A stretch of 64,000 nt of DNA from the NCBI GenBank assembly GCA_013397795.1, contig VZTJ01004298.1, positions 269,861 to 333,860 on the forward strand, in the 5' to 3' direction. This document shows positions 1 through 11,560 of the stretch, piece after piece. The translations under genes and the position numbers were made by a program. Position 1 is the first letter of the stretch, and each line of letters opens with the position of its first letter. This DNA comes from Orthonyx spaldingii (lineage: Eukaryota > Chordata > Aves > Passeriformes > Orthonychidae). The notes beneath the pieces are model-generated. The model saw only the letters and a program-made list of their open reading frames with translations. It had not been told where the DNA came from and searched no databases.

Positions 1-914
1 TACCAGAACACAACCAGCCTTTCCTTGTCCCCTCTCACCTCGGCAACACCCAGCACAGATTGGGCCAGAGCTCTGCTCAGGATGAGGGAAGGGACAGTAA
101 CTAAGACCTTCACCAAATGGGACTCAGTTGTCAGACAGTGCCAGGTCTCCACTGTTCCCAGGACAAAGGTCCCTTTGCACTCTCCAGCATTTCAGATCAC
201 TTCCCATGCACGGACATGCATGGGAATTGATACCTGTGTCCCTGAACAGCCACAGAACGGATCCTCTTACATGGATACTTGTGAACGTTTTCCTTCCCGA
301 GGCTGTGATGGAATTACAGGCGCTGTGGGTACCCGCAGTGTTCCCTCCCTGAGCTCCTGGATACCTCCTGCGTCCCTCACAGCTCCAGCTACGGGACACA
401 GTGGTGAAGTGCAGGGAGCTCACTGTGATGCTGCCTTGTGCTGGAGCTTCTCAGGAATGGACAGGGAGCTATTTCTGCTTAAGCTGTAGGTATTTTAGGG
501 GACTTCCAGTCGCTGCAGGACACCTGATCCCCACTCTGACTTTGACAATTCAGCTCCTTTCCCTACAGGAATAAAATCTGAAATCCAACCCAACGTGGTG
601 ACAACCCACATTTTCTGCCTATCACACAGACACATTTCTAAGCTCTGTCCTGGGCCTCTTGACACACAGTCCATATTCACTTCCCAAAAGATCCTAGACA
701 ACTTGGAAAAATGATTCCAGGCTGCTCTGGCTCCGTGGGACTCAGCGGCAGATCTGGGTGTTCTCAGGTGTTATGGGAGCACTCCGTAGGTAGAGACTGG
801 AGCCAGGAGTGCCCATGGTGTCTGGGAGGCTGTGGGGGCTCTGGCAGCCTCTGCCCATCCCTGCACAGCCCAACTCCAATTACAATCTCATTCCACTTAA
901 CAGGGCCTTGATGG
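1..914. other. Non-coding background, no feature recognised
   Basis: This is mid-GC unique sequence with short overlapping open frames on both strands that show no domain or splice-bounded exon. I see no repeat family, promoter-like CpG cluster or island of homeodomain-type words. It ends where the first AT-rich island begins. Confidence 0.5.
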
Positions 915-1330
915 CAATTTCATTACTCAAAAAGTAACATTTATTAGTCCTTTGTAATGTGTTGTGATTGTAACTCTAATGCTAATAGGAAGAAGTTTAA
1001 CCTCATTCCATTTTCCATACAGTTAAAAACCTGGTTACAATGGTCATAAATCAGGGTTTCAAATGTCATAAAAGCAGAGTTGCAGCTCTACACTACGCAT
1101 ATCTTTTTTTAATCTCTGCATTTCATATTAATCTCAGATCCAGTCTTTCACAACTCCACTTACAACCCACATTTTATTTAGATTATCATTATGATAGCAG
1201 AAAAAAATCCTCACCCTGCATATAATTTGCATGATTTAGGTAGACTGTGTTTTCAATTACATGAATAACCTAAAATGAGGCAGACTGATTAGAACCCTTT
1301 CTCTCACTTAGAATGAATATTTTCATTAGC
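915..1330. promoter_or_regulatory. AT-rich candidate conserved non-coding element (CNE)
   Basis: An abrupt AT-rich island follows GC-richer sequence. It carries many TAAT/ATTA cores, two TCATAAA words (1044-1050 and 1066-1072, the form bound by CDX and posterior HOX proteins) and an exact POU octamer ATTTGCAT at 1225-1232. Both strands are dense in stops, so it is not an exon. The word content suggests a developmental enhancer. Conservation is inferred from texture only. Confidence 0.4.
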
Positions 1331-4300
1331 GATGTCTTTGGAGATGCCCCTCCTTCCTCAGCGTTACACACACACACACACCATAATGAATACTGTACGG
1401 GAAACACTCCCTAACTTTGGTGCCAAGGCATCCTGCTCTCACGGGAATCCAGAGACAGAATGGAAAGACTCTACAGAAGCCAGTACAGTTAGGCTGGAAC
1501 TCTTCACCTCACCTCTTCCTTTTAAGGGCAGATAATTTCAATTTTTTCCTCAACTATTTTCAGAGATGCTGCTTAGAAAATAACTGGTGTTGTCCTAAAG
1601 GCATTTCAATGCAAACACAGAAGATCTAGATCCAGAGTGCCTTTACCGTGCCTTGAGTTAGCTTCTTTCCAGGTTACCCACAGACTTTAATAACAATAAT
1701 GAACATGTACTAATCATGCCAATAAGTTTAGGTTTGAGCTGAGACAAGAGGAACCTCAGCATCAGTCTACAGAGGAATAATGGCCCTGGAGGTTGTGCCT
1801 CACTGATCTTATAACCTTGATACTAAGCTTATCTACCACTGCATGAACGACAGCCATAATGCCATGCCAAGAAAGAAAGAAGGGATTGTCTCTGAAACCT
1901 TTGCAGTTTGGCCTTCATGATCTCAAGGTGAGTGGGAAGGTAGAAAAGATGGCACACAGTAAACACCTGTTAATCACAATATTCTTTTTCCATCAGTTCA
2001 AAGCCTCTGCAATACGCTGAGGTAGACAACAGGAGAAGGAGTGTTCTGGTCCTTGGCTCCCAAAGCCGGAGTCACCAAAGCTTTGTCTGGTGCCTACTCA
2101 CAATCCCCACTGACAGAGGTGAAAGCAGGAGGAAGGAAAAGTTGCTCTTAGAGACCACAGGAGACAGGGAGAGAAGATGGGCCCATTCTCCTGCTGCAGC
2201 CACCCCATAGGCTGTGAATTTGAGTTAGAGGCAGAAATGGATGTGCTTTTTGAAGCACTTTTTATCTAGGGCAAGGTTTTCCTTTACAAGGGCTCCCCTT
2301 GCACACCTAGAGACAGAGTGACGGACCTGTCACAGCCAGGCTCCCTTGGACACCTGGAAAAGGGCTAACAGGGCTGTCAGAGCCAGAGGTGCACTGCTGT
2401 GCTCTGCTCCCAGCCACTCCAGCTGCCGTGGGGCTGTGGTCAGACTTGGAGCCCCAAATGGAGCCGCTGGAACGTGAGGGGATGGGCCTGCAGAACCACG
2501 TCTGGTTCCTGGCACGGCCACCACCAACAAACGCATCTCTGCCTTTTCATCCCTCCCAGAGAGGGCAATGCAGCTCCTTAAATATTTTAAGTCCAGGGGC
2601 AGTGGGGAGGGACAGCCAGGAAGGGAAAGCACCTCAACCCACTGCCTTGTCAAATGTGGATGCTGGCATGCTCCCACAAAATGCCTGACGGGTCCGAGCC
2701 TGAGGCAAAAAGCTCTGCCCAGCCCCCATGGCAGCTGTTTATCCGCTCCATAGATGGGGGAGGATTGCTATTCCTGCCTCCACAACCCTCTGCTCCATTG
2801 CCGAGGGGAGTCTTGGCTGGGAATTGGACTCCAAAACACACACAGCACAAACCCAGCGGCATCTGTCTGTGCTCTGGAAAGAGACTTTGAGAGCAGGGAC
2901 CTCCCAGCCCTCCTGTCCCACTCAGACACTTGTTCCCTTTCTGCATCCCTCCCTCCTGCACCCCTGGGATCCATCCTGCCTCCACCCTGCTCAGGCAGGG
3001 ATGTTACAATGGGGATGGAGGAATAGAGATCTTTTATAAACCAGTTCTGTTTCTTGCCTCCAACCCTGGTCCCTCTTCACGAGTTTTCAACCAAGGCACC
3101 AGGAGCACCTGCTTTCAGAACAGCCTGACTTTGCTCAGTCTCAGGGTTTACCCAACATCTTGGACCATCTCTTCTACATCACTTACACACCTGCAACGTT
3201 ACCTGGACAAATAAAACAAGGAACTTCCTTCCCTCAACTGAATTTCTCGCTGCAGCTTCAGCTCAAAGGGCTTTCACTGCCTGCTCCTGGCTGTATTCTC
3301 TTCTAAAATCCCACCCAGCCCCAGCACTGCACAGGCCAGGCCCGTCCCTCAGACCCTTCCAACCTTCCACTCTTCCTCCCAGGCTTCAACTCCCTCTCCT
3401 GATAATGCAACCAGTTTGGTTCTCTAGCGAAGGGTATCTGAGCCCTTCTCAAAGGTTCCCCCACACCACTGAAGCACAGAGGTAGCATGGAGCACGAAGC
3501 ACAATTCCAGCTGTACAGAAACAGACAGTTCTGAAATGCCCTCTGACAGCAGGCACCTCCAACAGATTTGTTGAGTTTGTGACAAGCCTGCAAACAAATA
3601 CTGTGGTGCATGGAATAAAACCCCGACAGCCCATGAACTGTGCTCTGTTTCTGCTGACTAAACATCCTCTCCTGCATCAGACAGAGCGGACCCGGGAAAT
3701 GTGCTGAGCCATCAGCCTACGGACACTTTTGAGATGACAAACCAGAGGTGCTGATCCCCTCCCACAGCTAACATGACTCCAGGGACACCACAGGGCCATG
3801 GAATCACCTCACAGAGCTGTCCCTGCCAAGATGCCACTGGTACTGTTCCTCATAGACACTACGCAGGGAAGGAAATGTCAAAACTATTTATTTAGAAGGA
3901 ATTTTATCCTGCTCTCAAAGCACCTTCACCCCAACAGGCACACCACAGAGCGGGGTGACCGTCATGGGTCAGTGTTTGAGCTTTAACTTAATCTAGTGCT
4001 TCTACCTACTTTGTAGAGCAGCATCCCTAAAAATCCTTCTCTCCTATAATGTTATGGGGAGGGAAGGGGAAAAAAAGCAAATACTCTGTGGGGACTGCTA
4101 GGCACGTGGTGGTGCCATCAGCAGAGAACACCCTCACTCCTGGCTGCCCACCAGCACAGCCCAGGCCTTCCCTTCCCTGCTCACACACACTCACATGGAT
4201 CCAGATGCATGACGCTGTCATTGCTCATTGTTCTCAAACCAACCATAATATCAGATGATATCAAAACACAAGGGCTCGGAGGATTTCAACGCACTCAGCA

Positions 4301-5009
4301 GAAAAACGGGTGTCCAAATGCTGTATGCTTACAGATATTTCACACCTTGCACTATCACAGCTGCCTTCAACATTCCCTGTCCTTGGTAAGTCTCGGACTT
4401 TACTTATTTTCATCACCCAATTCCACTCTCATTTGCATTTACACAGTGGTTACTCCTTACTAACAGCACCAGAGGTACTGAAGAGCAGGAACCCAAGCTC
4501 AGCACACCTTGAACCAGGCTCCAGTAACAAGTCAGGCAAGCAGCAAGCAATAAATGTCCTCTTCACAAATCCTTGCCAGTGAGCCTGGCCAGGTTCTAAT
4601 TCCACAGAGGGTACGGACACTGGGCACAAGCTTTGGGGTTACAAGGACATGCTCCAAAGCAGCTGTTCCAGCCCTCTGGCACAGTTTCTGCCTGGCACGT
4701 TTGAGAGATGCCCTGACACTCTGCCATTAACCACCATGGACTGACAGGGTGTAGACATCACTGCTTTCTTCCCTCGTTTCCTTCCCAACACAAATGGTGG
4801 ATTACGAGGGGACAAGGAGCTGGAGGGCAATGAACTGCCAACTGATAGAAAATTTCCTCCAACCAATGTCACCGAGACAAACATATCCCTACAATCCCAC
4901 CCCTTACTTCTGAGACTCAAATCCCCCTGTGAACACTCAGCTATCAGTGTTCAGGTTAGCTGCTGTGTACATCTCAGGCCTTTGTTCGAAGCTCCGTAAT
5001 GAAGAGACT
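1331..5009. other. Non-coding background with minor AT-rich patches
   Basis: This stretch is mostly GC-moderate unique sequence. A weak AT-rich patch with TTTAATAACAATAATG-like words lies near 1670-1740. A second exact octamer ATTTGCAT sits at 4431-4438 without other supporting sites. Open frames of up to about 124 codons on both strands (for example 3303-3677 on the - strand) overlap one another and show no recognisable protein family. No gene or element is called here. Confidence 0.5.
1366..1381. repeat. Short (AC)8 microsatellite
   Basis: Eight uninterrupted AC dinucleotides lie immediately right of the first AT-rich island. The array is short and is likely to vary little in length. Confidence 0.9.
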
Positions 5010-6049
5010 GAATTTTTGATAAAATCATAAAATCACAGTCAGATCCTTTCCCCACCAACCAGAAATCCCCACTTTTAGTTGCAATGTCATGGCTCTCACT
5101 CTGAGATCAGACATGATACCTAGGAGCCCTACAAGTAAGTATAAAACAATGGAAAATAAAAAACAAAGAAACAAACTTCTTCAGCATCATAGAGGAAACA
5201 GCTCTAGCAAACCCTGTCCATGTGTGGGGCTGTGAATGTCAGTTCTGGAACACTAGCTGGGGTATCCAAACACAATTAATTCAGCTACTCAGCTGGTTAT
5301 CAACATGACTCCTTTCTTTACACGAGAAGGAAGAGCTGCTACCACCTACATTCTACTGCCCCAGTCTAGAATGGGGAGAGCCCATAAGGTTCATACCTCA
5401 CTGCTTCTGTCACAGTCCATTTCTGATGCACACTGAGTAACTGCTGCACAAAAAAGTCCATTTTCCATCCAGCACTGTACACTGAAGGTAAAATACCTGT
5501 CAGCAGGCTATTAGCAAGGCAAAAGAACATTGTTACTGAAAAGCAAACTTGGGCTTACAAGCAAAGAAGGGAAACAGACCTACTGCAGGTTCAGTACCCT
5601 CTGGAGTCCGGCTGGCACCCACCCTTGAAGTGCAGCAGATGAGAAGTCCAAAGAACTGCTCCAAAGCCAACCACTAAGGAAGGAAATTTCCTTTTCTCCT
5701 TCCTCACAACAGTAAACTCACTGCAGCTCTTTGTCCTTGAAGGCCAACATCAGAAGGGAAGACATCTTTAAAGAGAAGTTATCTCCCAAGTTCACAGCTA
5801 ATATTCCTTTCTTATTTAGGGGAGTCTCTGGGGACGGGACTGTACCAACAGAACCAGGGTAGGACAAGGTAAACGTGGGGGCTTGTGCTCCCCACTACTG
5901 GATTTTGGTGGGGAGCCATGAGAACTGACATGCTTTGTACTCATCAAGTAAGTAAATATATCGACTTCAACACAGCCAAGAAAACATGAACTAGGCAAGA
6001 TATAGAGGTCCTCACCATCTTGTCACCCTCCAAATGGGAGAAATGCAGT
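5010..6049. other. Non-coding, mixed composition
   Basis: This unique sequence becomes more AT-rich from 5010 to 5300. A short stretch at 5022-5050 (AAATCATAAAATCACAG) faintly resembles the 3' end of avian CR1 elements, but the flanks do not continue the match, so no repeat is called. Confidence 0.4.
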
Positions 6050-6320
6050 TAACAGCGCTAGAGAAATGTTTCCTATTTGATTTTATTAACTGATTGACAT
6101 GAATTAATGCATTGGGATATTTGATTGTGTCATAAAATGTGTATATGAACATCATGATTCAATTTAATGTACCCATTACTGCTTGATGTGCCATTATATT
6201 AGACTAAATTAAAAGAATTTTATGGAAAAAAAATTACAATTAAAGACTCAAAATTGATTACATTCATAACTTAGAGGATATTCACTTCTATTCAAGTTTA
6301 GAATAATGACAATAAAAGAA
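6050..6320. promoter_or_regulatory. Strong AT-rich candidate CNE with PBX-MEIS-like site
   Basis: This is one of the most AT-rich blocks in the window and it rises and falls sharply. TGATTGACAT at 6091-6100 differs by one base from the PBX-MEIS/PREP decamer TGATTGACAG. It is followed two bases later by AATTAAT. TCATAAA (CDX/posterior HOX type) lies at 6130-6136, and further ATTA/TAAT cores continue to about 6310. No reading frame stays open. The arrangement resembles HOX/PBX-regulated enhancers; the function is inferred. Confidence 0.5.
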
Positions 6321-8078
6321 CCAGAAAACAACACAGACCATGGAAAGATGGACAAAATAAAGTGTGGCAGAGATAAACAGAACAAATGGAATGAGGGGTC
6401 CATAAAACCCCACCTTCCCAGAGGCTTCCCAGGAACAGCTGAGCACAAATCATCAGCACAGCAACAGTGTCTTCCAGGACAGCGAGAATTCTGTTGAGAG
6501 CCCCAGTGCAGCCCAGCTAAAGGAACACAGAGGCCGACACATTTCCCAAGCTCTCCTGGAGGATCTCTGCTGGAGTTTGCCCCATGTGCATGGTGTCCCT
6601 GGCAGATATTCACAGCCCTGGACCACAGCCGAAGTGTTTAACTATGCTGTACAGCTCGGATGCTAGGCATTTGCTCATCTGCTCCTGTAAGGCTGAGGAG
6701 TGCTCTGTACCCACCCAGAGGTGTTTGGTAGGTGACACCATCTCAGGTTTTCAGATACGTCCTTGTGCTGCCAGACAAAGGGACCCACATTGCTCCACGT
6801 CACTCCATTTCACCCACGGCACAGAGCCAGGGTACATTTCAGTACAATAACTCAGTGCTGTCTTAAGGACCTGAGCAGGAAAAAGAGACAGGAATTCCCA
6901 AGGGAAAAGGACTCTGCCAGAGGAATAAAATCAGCCACGGATAACACTGCCTGGCTGCGGCTCTCTGAACTTTGCCCTTTTTTTCTGGGAAATGAGAAGG
7001 TTACTAAGAAACCCCGAAAGATTTTCTCAGCATACACAGAAGCACCTCTGGAGAAGAGGTCTGGACTCCAGCCAAAGCAGAATTATGATTTAACTGGTAC
7101 AACTGAAGCCTGGCCTGAGTCGTGCCCCACCTCTTGTGGATGGGAGACGCTGAGCAAGAACCAGGCACGTTCCTCAGTAGTGAGAAGGTAAACAGCATCT
7201 CCTTTTCCAGTAAATCAATACCCCAAATTATCCCACAACATAAGCAGCATTTTAAGACCCACAGCTCTTTTTCTCCAGGGAAAGGCGGGAATGACCAGCA
7301 GGATGTGCTAACTAGGCAGTTCAACCTGGGCATCAGACACTGGGGTTTCGGAAAGACAGGAGTTGGACTTGTGGAGACGTGCACAAGTAAGTGGTGAGGG
7401 CCTTGCGGAATATCTGCTTGAAGACATGCCAGCAAGTAAATTGTTGGAGAAAAAAGGTACAACGCATGTCAGGCTTTTAATTACATGTCTATTTTCCCAA
7501 CAAAGAAGTGCAATTAAAGTTAATCATGTCTATTATATTACACAATGCCTCCCTTCCTAATGGAACCAGGTCTGCATGAAGGAAAAGCACATTAACACAC
7601 AAGCCCTGTTCGTAGACAGTGATGTTTTGCACCCCGAACACACTCAGATACAGCCGTGCTCAATTATGCATCACCCACTCCAGCACACCAATTCCTTGGG
7701 GAGTGGCAAGGGCGGGGAGCAGAGTTTACTTCCAAACACCAGCGTCCCCAAAGATGTTCTGGGTGTGACCACACGTCCTGGGAGCACAGAGGAGGACCCC
7801 TGCCTGCCCATGCCAGCTGCCTGCAGCCTGCCCTGCACAGCCCTGGCCCCGAGCAGGGACCCTGCAGGGCTCCGGCAGCCAACGAACAGGCTGAGGAACA
7901 GCAGCAAAGCTCAGAGCCCTCTATCATCAGCCAGCCAGCGCAGTCTGATGGAATCTGAGGGACACCCAGTTAGCAGGATAAATTTTGCTCTCTGGTGTCA
8001 ATCCAGAGTAGTGCAGTTCATTATGGGATTTAATCCCTGTTACAGCAGGTGTAAATAACAGCAATTTGACCTTCCCCC
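6321..8078. other. Non-coding background
   Basis: This is GC-moderate unique sequence. Open frames at 6763-7191 (+), 7004-7462 (-) and 7576-8058 (+) overlap antisense frames of similar length and have no recognisable motif. A minor AT-rich patch lies at 7480-7560. Nothing else is supported. Confidence 0.5.
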
Positions 8079-8092
8079 NNNNNNNNNNNNNN
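8079..8092. other. Assembly gap (14 N)
   Basis: Fourteen N bases are flanked by a C run on the left and, nine bases to the right, by a 20-base C run. The gap probably marks a C-homopolymer region that could not be closed. Confidence 0.98.
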
Positions 8093-8101
8093 AATTGTCC
8101 T

Positions 8102-8121
8102 CCCCCCCCCCCCCCCCCCCC
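8102..8121. repeat. Poly-C tract (20 bp)
   Basis: Twenty consecutive C residues lie next to the assembly gap. On the - strand this is a G20 run able to form quadruplex-type structures, which could explain the sequencing gap. The true length may differ from the assembled length. Confidence 0.9.
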
Positions 8122-9020
8122 GCAATTACAGAAATAGTATTTCCTGCCTTAGTCTCATTTTATAGCCTTCTGTGACTGCTGCCATCACTATCCAAACTCT
8201 GCCTTTACACAGTCGTGGTGCCTGAGAGAAGCACTTGACAGCTGGGAGGAAAGAGGCAGCTCTCAGAACCAGCACAGCCAAGGCTGGTGCCCATTCATCT
8301 CTGCATCCTCAGCAGTGGCTGTTCTTGGAGCATCCCAGGGCAGCTCCCACACCTACAGTGTGCAGCAAGGCCGGGGCAGCCGCAGGCAGCTCTGCAGCAG
8401 GCACTGCTGCCCATCATGGAGAATACTTGAAAGAAACAACATCAATGGCAGTGCTGAGCTGTGCAGCAGACACCACCTGGAGAGCCTGTGCATGCCCAAG
8501 GCTGCACTGCTAAGGGTTTGACCTCCTGGCAAGGAGCGAAAGCCCTCAAGATGGACACAAGCATGAGGAATGTCCATGCACATTTCCACGCGATTTCCAG
8601 GTACTTTTGGCAAAGCCCCATTCCAGCAGCTCCTTGGGTGCTGCAGAGCACAGCCCCTACATCTCCAGCACCAATCCAACCACCAGAAGAGGCTGAGATC
8701 AGTAACACCCTCACCATGCAACATAATGCCTACAAAACCCTGCTGAGTCCCACGGCTTAGCCCTCAGACAACTCTTACTAGCAACTGACTGATTCCAGTA
8801 CCTTGGTTCCTAAGTTTTTCTTCTCATTTTACTTTGATTGCTTGGCTGCATTTCTTTCAGGCTCGCAAACCTGAGTAAATCCAGTGGAGCCCTGACAGCA
8901 CAAACTGCTTTTGCTGTGCTGATGAACCAGCATGGACAAAACCCTGAAGAAGCAAATAATTTGCAGAGAAAAGAAGTTTTCATTTCAGCCAAGTCAAAGC
9001 CAATAACCAGTGCAGGGCAT
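8122..9020. other. Non-coding background
   Basis: This is GC-moderate unique sequence with overlapping short frames on both strands (8235-8513 +, 8353-8724 -). No domain, splice-bounded exon or repeat family is visible. Confidence 0.5.
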
Positions 9021-9720
9021 CATTAACAAAGCTGTCTGAATTTAATTTACTCTTCAAAACAGCAATTCCTAAGAAACCTGCTTTGATCCAAGGCAAAGAG
9101 AAGAGGAGGAAGGAAGGAATCCAAATTTAGTAATTTTTTTCTGGTGAGCACCTCCAATAGCAACCACTCCCCCTCTTGCTCAACCCAAATCAAACTTTGA
9201 GATTTTCATCTATTTAATATTCTCTGCTTAAAGAGAGTCTTTTCAGCTGGCTGGAAAGGGATTTAGGTGGTTGAAGTGACCACCTGGACAAGGACTTGCC
9301 TGTAAGGGAAAGGAAATTTGGCAGATGGCATCAGGAGCAGAGCTGAACCCAAGTGCTGGTTATTAAAATCACAGGCTAACTCTTTAGAAGCTGCTTCATC
9401 CCATCAAAATGTACATGCTGATCTGAACCAGCACTTGAAATTCCAGCTACAGAATGTTCACTATTATTGAAGAAGAAATGGAGTGTTTTATGAGATTAGT
9501 TTCAGAAAATCAAAAGACCATGAAAGAGAAAACATACGATAGGATGCTGCAGTTACCGACTGTTGTAAAAAAGCTATATTCAAAGGAAAAATAGAAATTA
9601 AAAAATCACTTAATGGCTATAGTTGGGTCTGGATACATACAGTTGGACTTACTGAAATTATTTTTAGCTACGCAACTGATCTACACATAAAATTCCTCCA
9701 CACAGCGCACATTTCCAGGC
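9021..9720. promoter_or_regulatory. Weak AT-rich candidate element
   Basis: Two moderately AT-rich stretches (about 9030-9230 and 9480-9690) contain scattered TTTAAT, ATTAAAA and ATTATT words but no tight cluster of recognisable sites. It may be a conserved element or simply AT-rich neutral DNA. Confidence 0.2.
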
Positions 9721-11435
9721 TAAAGTGGTGGCGTTAACCACAAGGTAAGTGTTCTGCATAAATCCACAAGAACATCATTTAGCCAGGGTTCCTCAACAGG
9801 CAAGGGGTGACAGAAACTAATGGTCAAACATGTCCCAGCTGGTGTAAATTAAGTCAGAAAAATAAACACACAAATGTACAAGCCTCTGGAATGGAAGAAC
9901 TCCCCAGCTATGCCGATGGGACCCGCAGCTCTCATGGTTTTTCCGAGGAGCCTGTTTGATGAAGCCATTCCAGCACACCTGCCCACATCCCTGAGGAACA
10001 CTTGACCCAGTCAGTGGCATGCCCTGGCACAGACAGCTCCGTGCAGTGCACGTCGTGCTTTGGACAGGGCAAGAAAATAAAACCAGATAATTTTAACAAT
10101 CTTAGTGAATCTTAGTGACTGGGACCAGCTATGGGCAGGGAGCTGGAACCGGCCCCTGCCCCTCTTCCCTACCTCTGCTCAGCTCCATTCAGCTGCTGTT
10201 TGGATTCATTTTTCTGACTTGCCTCTGGGCTTTTAATCACAATTCCTGCCGACACACAGGGACAGCACCGGTGACTCTGAAGGAATGATTCACCAGAATT
10301 ATTTGTTTCCAGAGGAAGTGGATGTGCCAGGCTGCTATGTCCTGGCCAGCCGAGAGGCCGAGCTCCCAAAGCTGGGAGACTCTGGGCTGCCACTCTACAC
10401 GCACTCTGTAATACTCGGGAATCCCAGATGGGAGAAGAGCGCCACCCGCCTTCTGAGCAGCCCCCATTGCACTTAGTATACGGCATTTGTCTGGTGCTTA
10501 TCACCCCTAGCCCTCCCCAATGCTCTGACACACCTTGGCATTTCCCAGGTGGAAAGCACAAGGCCTCAGCCCTCTTTGTCAGTCCCGTTGCTCTACTGAG
10601 AGGGACAAACAACTCCTCTGCAGTCCTGCAGGCAGTGCTGCACAGCAAATAAAATTACTTCCAATTCACCACATGGAATAAAGGTCAAAGCTCCAAGTGA
10701 TACACTCATGAACAACTTGTAGGCGATGGACAGCTGCTCTCTAAGGAGGAAGATGATAGTTTGCTGGGAGCAGAACTCTTTCCTCCCATGGCCATCCTCA
10801 TCTCTGTGCCACTGTCCTGCCCCAGAACACCCCAGGTACACACACGACTCCCCTGTCAGGAAGCCCCAGGTACACACAAGACTCCCCTGTCAGGAAGGGC
10901 CTCAAATGACACCCCTTGGCAGCAGCACCCTCCAAGTGATGGAAAAATGAGGTCAGGCTTTCAGGATGGAGCCACGTGGCTCAGACATCTACTCCTGGAA
11001 AACTGGGAGCTCCCCTGGCACCATTCCCCACACTGCTTCTCTACATTTTGGACTCATGGATAAGCTGAAAAAGCTTATTGCCAGTGATTAGATACTTCAG
11101 GAATTAACACAGTTTCACACAGAAAAGTCTTGGAGGATGCAACACAGGGGAGCAGCTAAACAGCTCAAGGGTTCTTTTGCCAAAATGCCATACACGTCAA
11201 CTCCCATGCCAATTCTTACCCAAAATCATTGGAGGATTTTCTCCCCAAATTCCTCAAGCAGGACAAATGCCAGTAGGTGGGACTCCAAGGCCACAGGAAG
11301 ATCTGTCACTTCCAGGGTGCCCACCCCAAGGCCTTGGCCCCCTGAGCCCTCTGGGCACATGGCAGGTGACAACAGCATGGGCTCATCTGCTCAGCTATTG
11401 TGTCTTGTTAGCTTAACCAAACTCCAAACTCCGTG
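9721..11435. other. Non-coding background
   Basis: This is GC-moderate sequence containing one short tandem duplication, listed separately. Frames of up to 159 codons (10169-10648, - strand) are matched by antisense frames and carry no recognisable motif. Confidence 0.5.
10830..10897. repeat. 34-bp tandem duplication, two copies
   Basis: Two adjacent 34-bp copies begin CCCCAGGTACACAC and end CCCCTGTCAGGAAG. They differ at one or two positions. The near identity points to a recent local duplication, probably by replication slippage between the CA-containing words. It makes a peptide repeat in overlapping frames, which should not be read as a gene. Confidence 0.9.
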
Positions 11436-11560
11436 TGGAGCGCCTTTCCCCCTCAAGTTATTAAAGGGTAGATTTCTTTTAATTAAACTCATTTACATGA
11501 CTAAATTAGATTTAATTACTCCCATTCATTTCACTAATACCTCTCTTTGATTGGAGAAAG
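11436..11560. promoter_or_regulatory. Short AT-rich candidate CNE
   Basis: A compact island contains the perfect palindrome TTTAATTAAA (11478-11487), TTTAATTAC and TTTGATTGG words in about 100 bp. The flanks return to GC-moderate sequence at both ends. Paired homeodomain binding is the natural reading of the palindrome. Confidence 0.35.

Noticed and set aside
5022..5050. CR1-like 3' end (AAATCATAAAATCACAG)
   Set aside because: The match is too short and the expected upstream CR1 body is not visible on either side.
10169..10648. 159-codon - strand frame
   Set aside because: Matched by overlapping frames on both strands and no recognisable motif.
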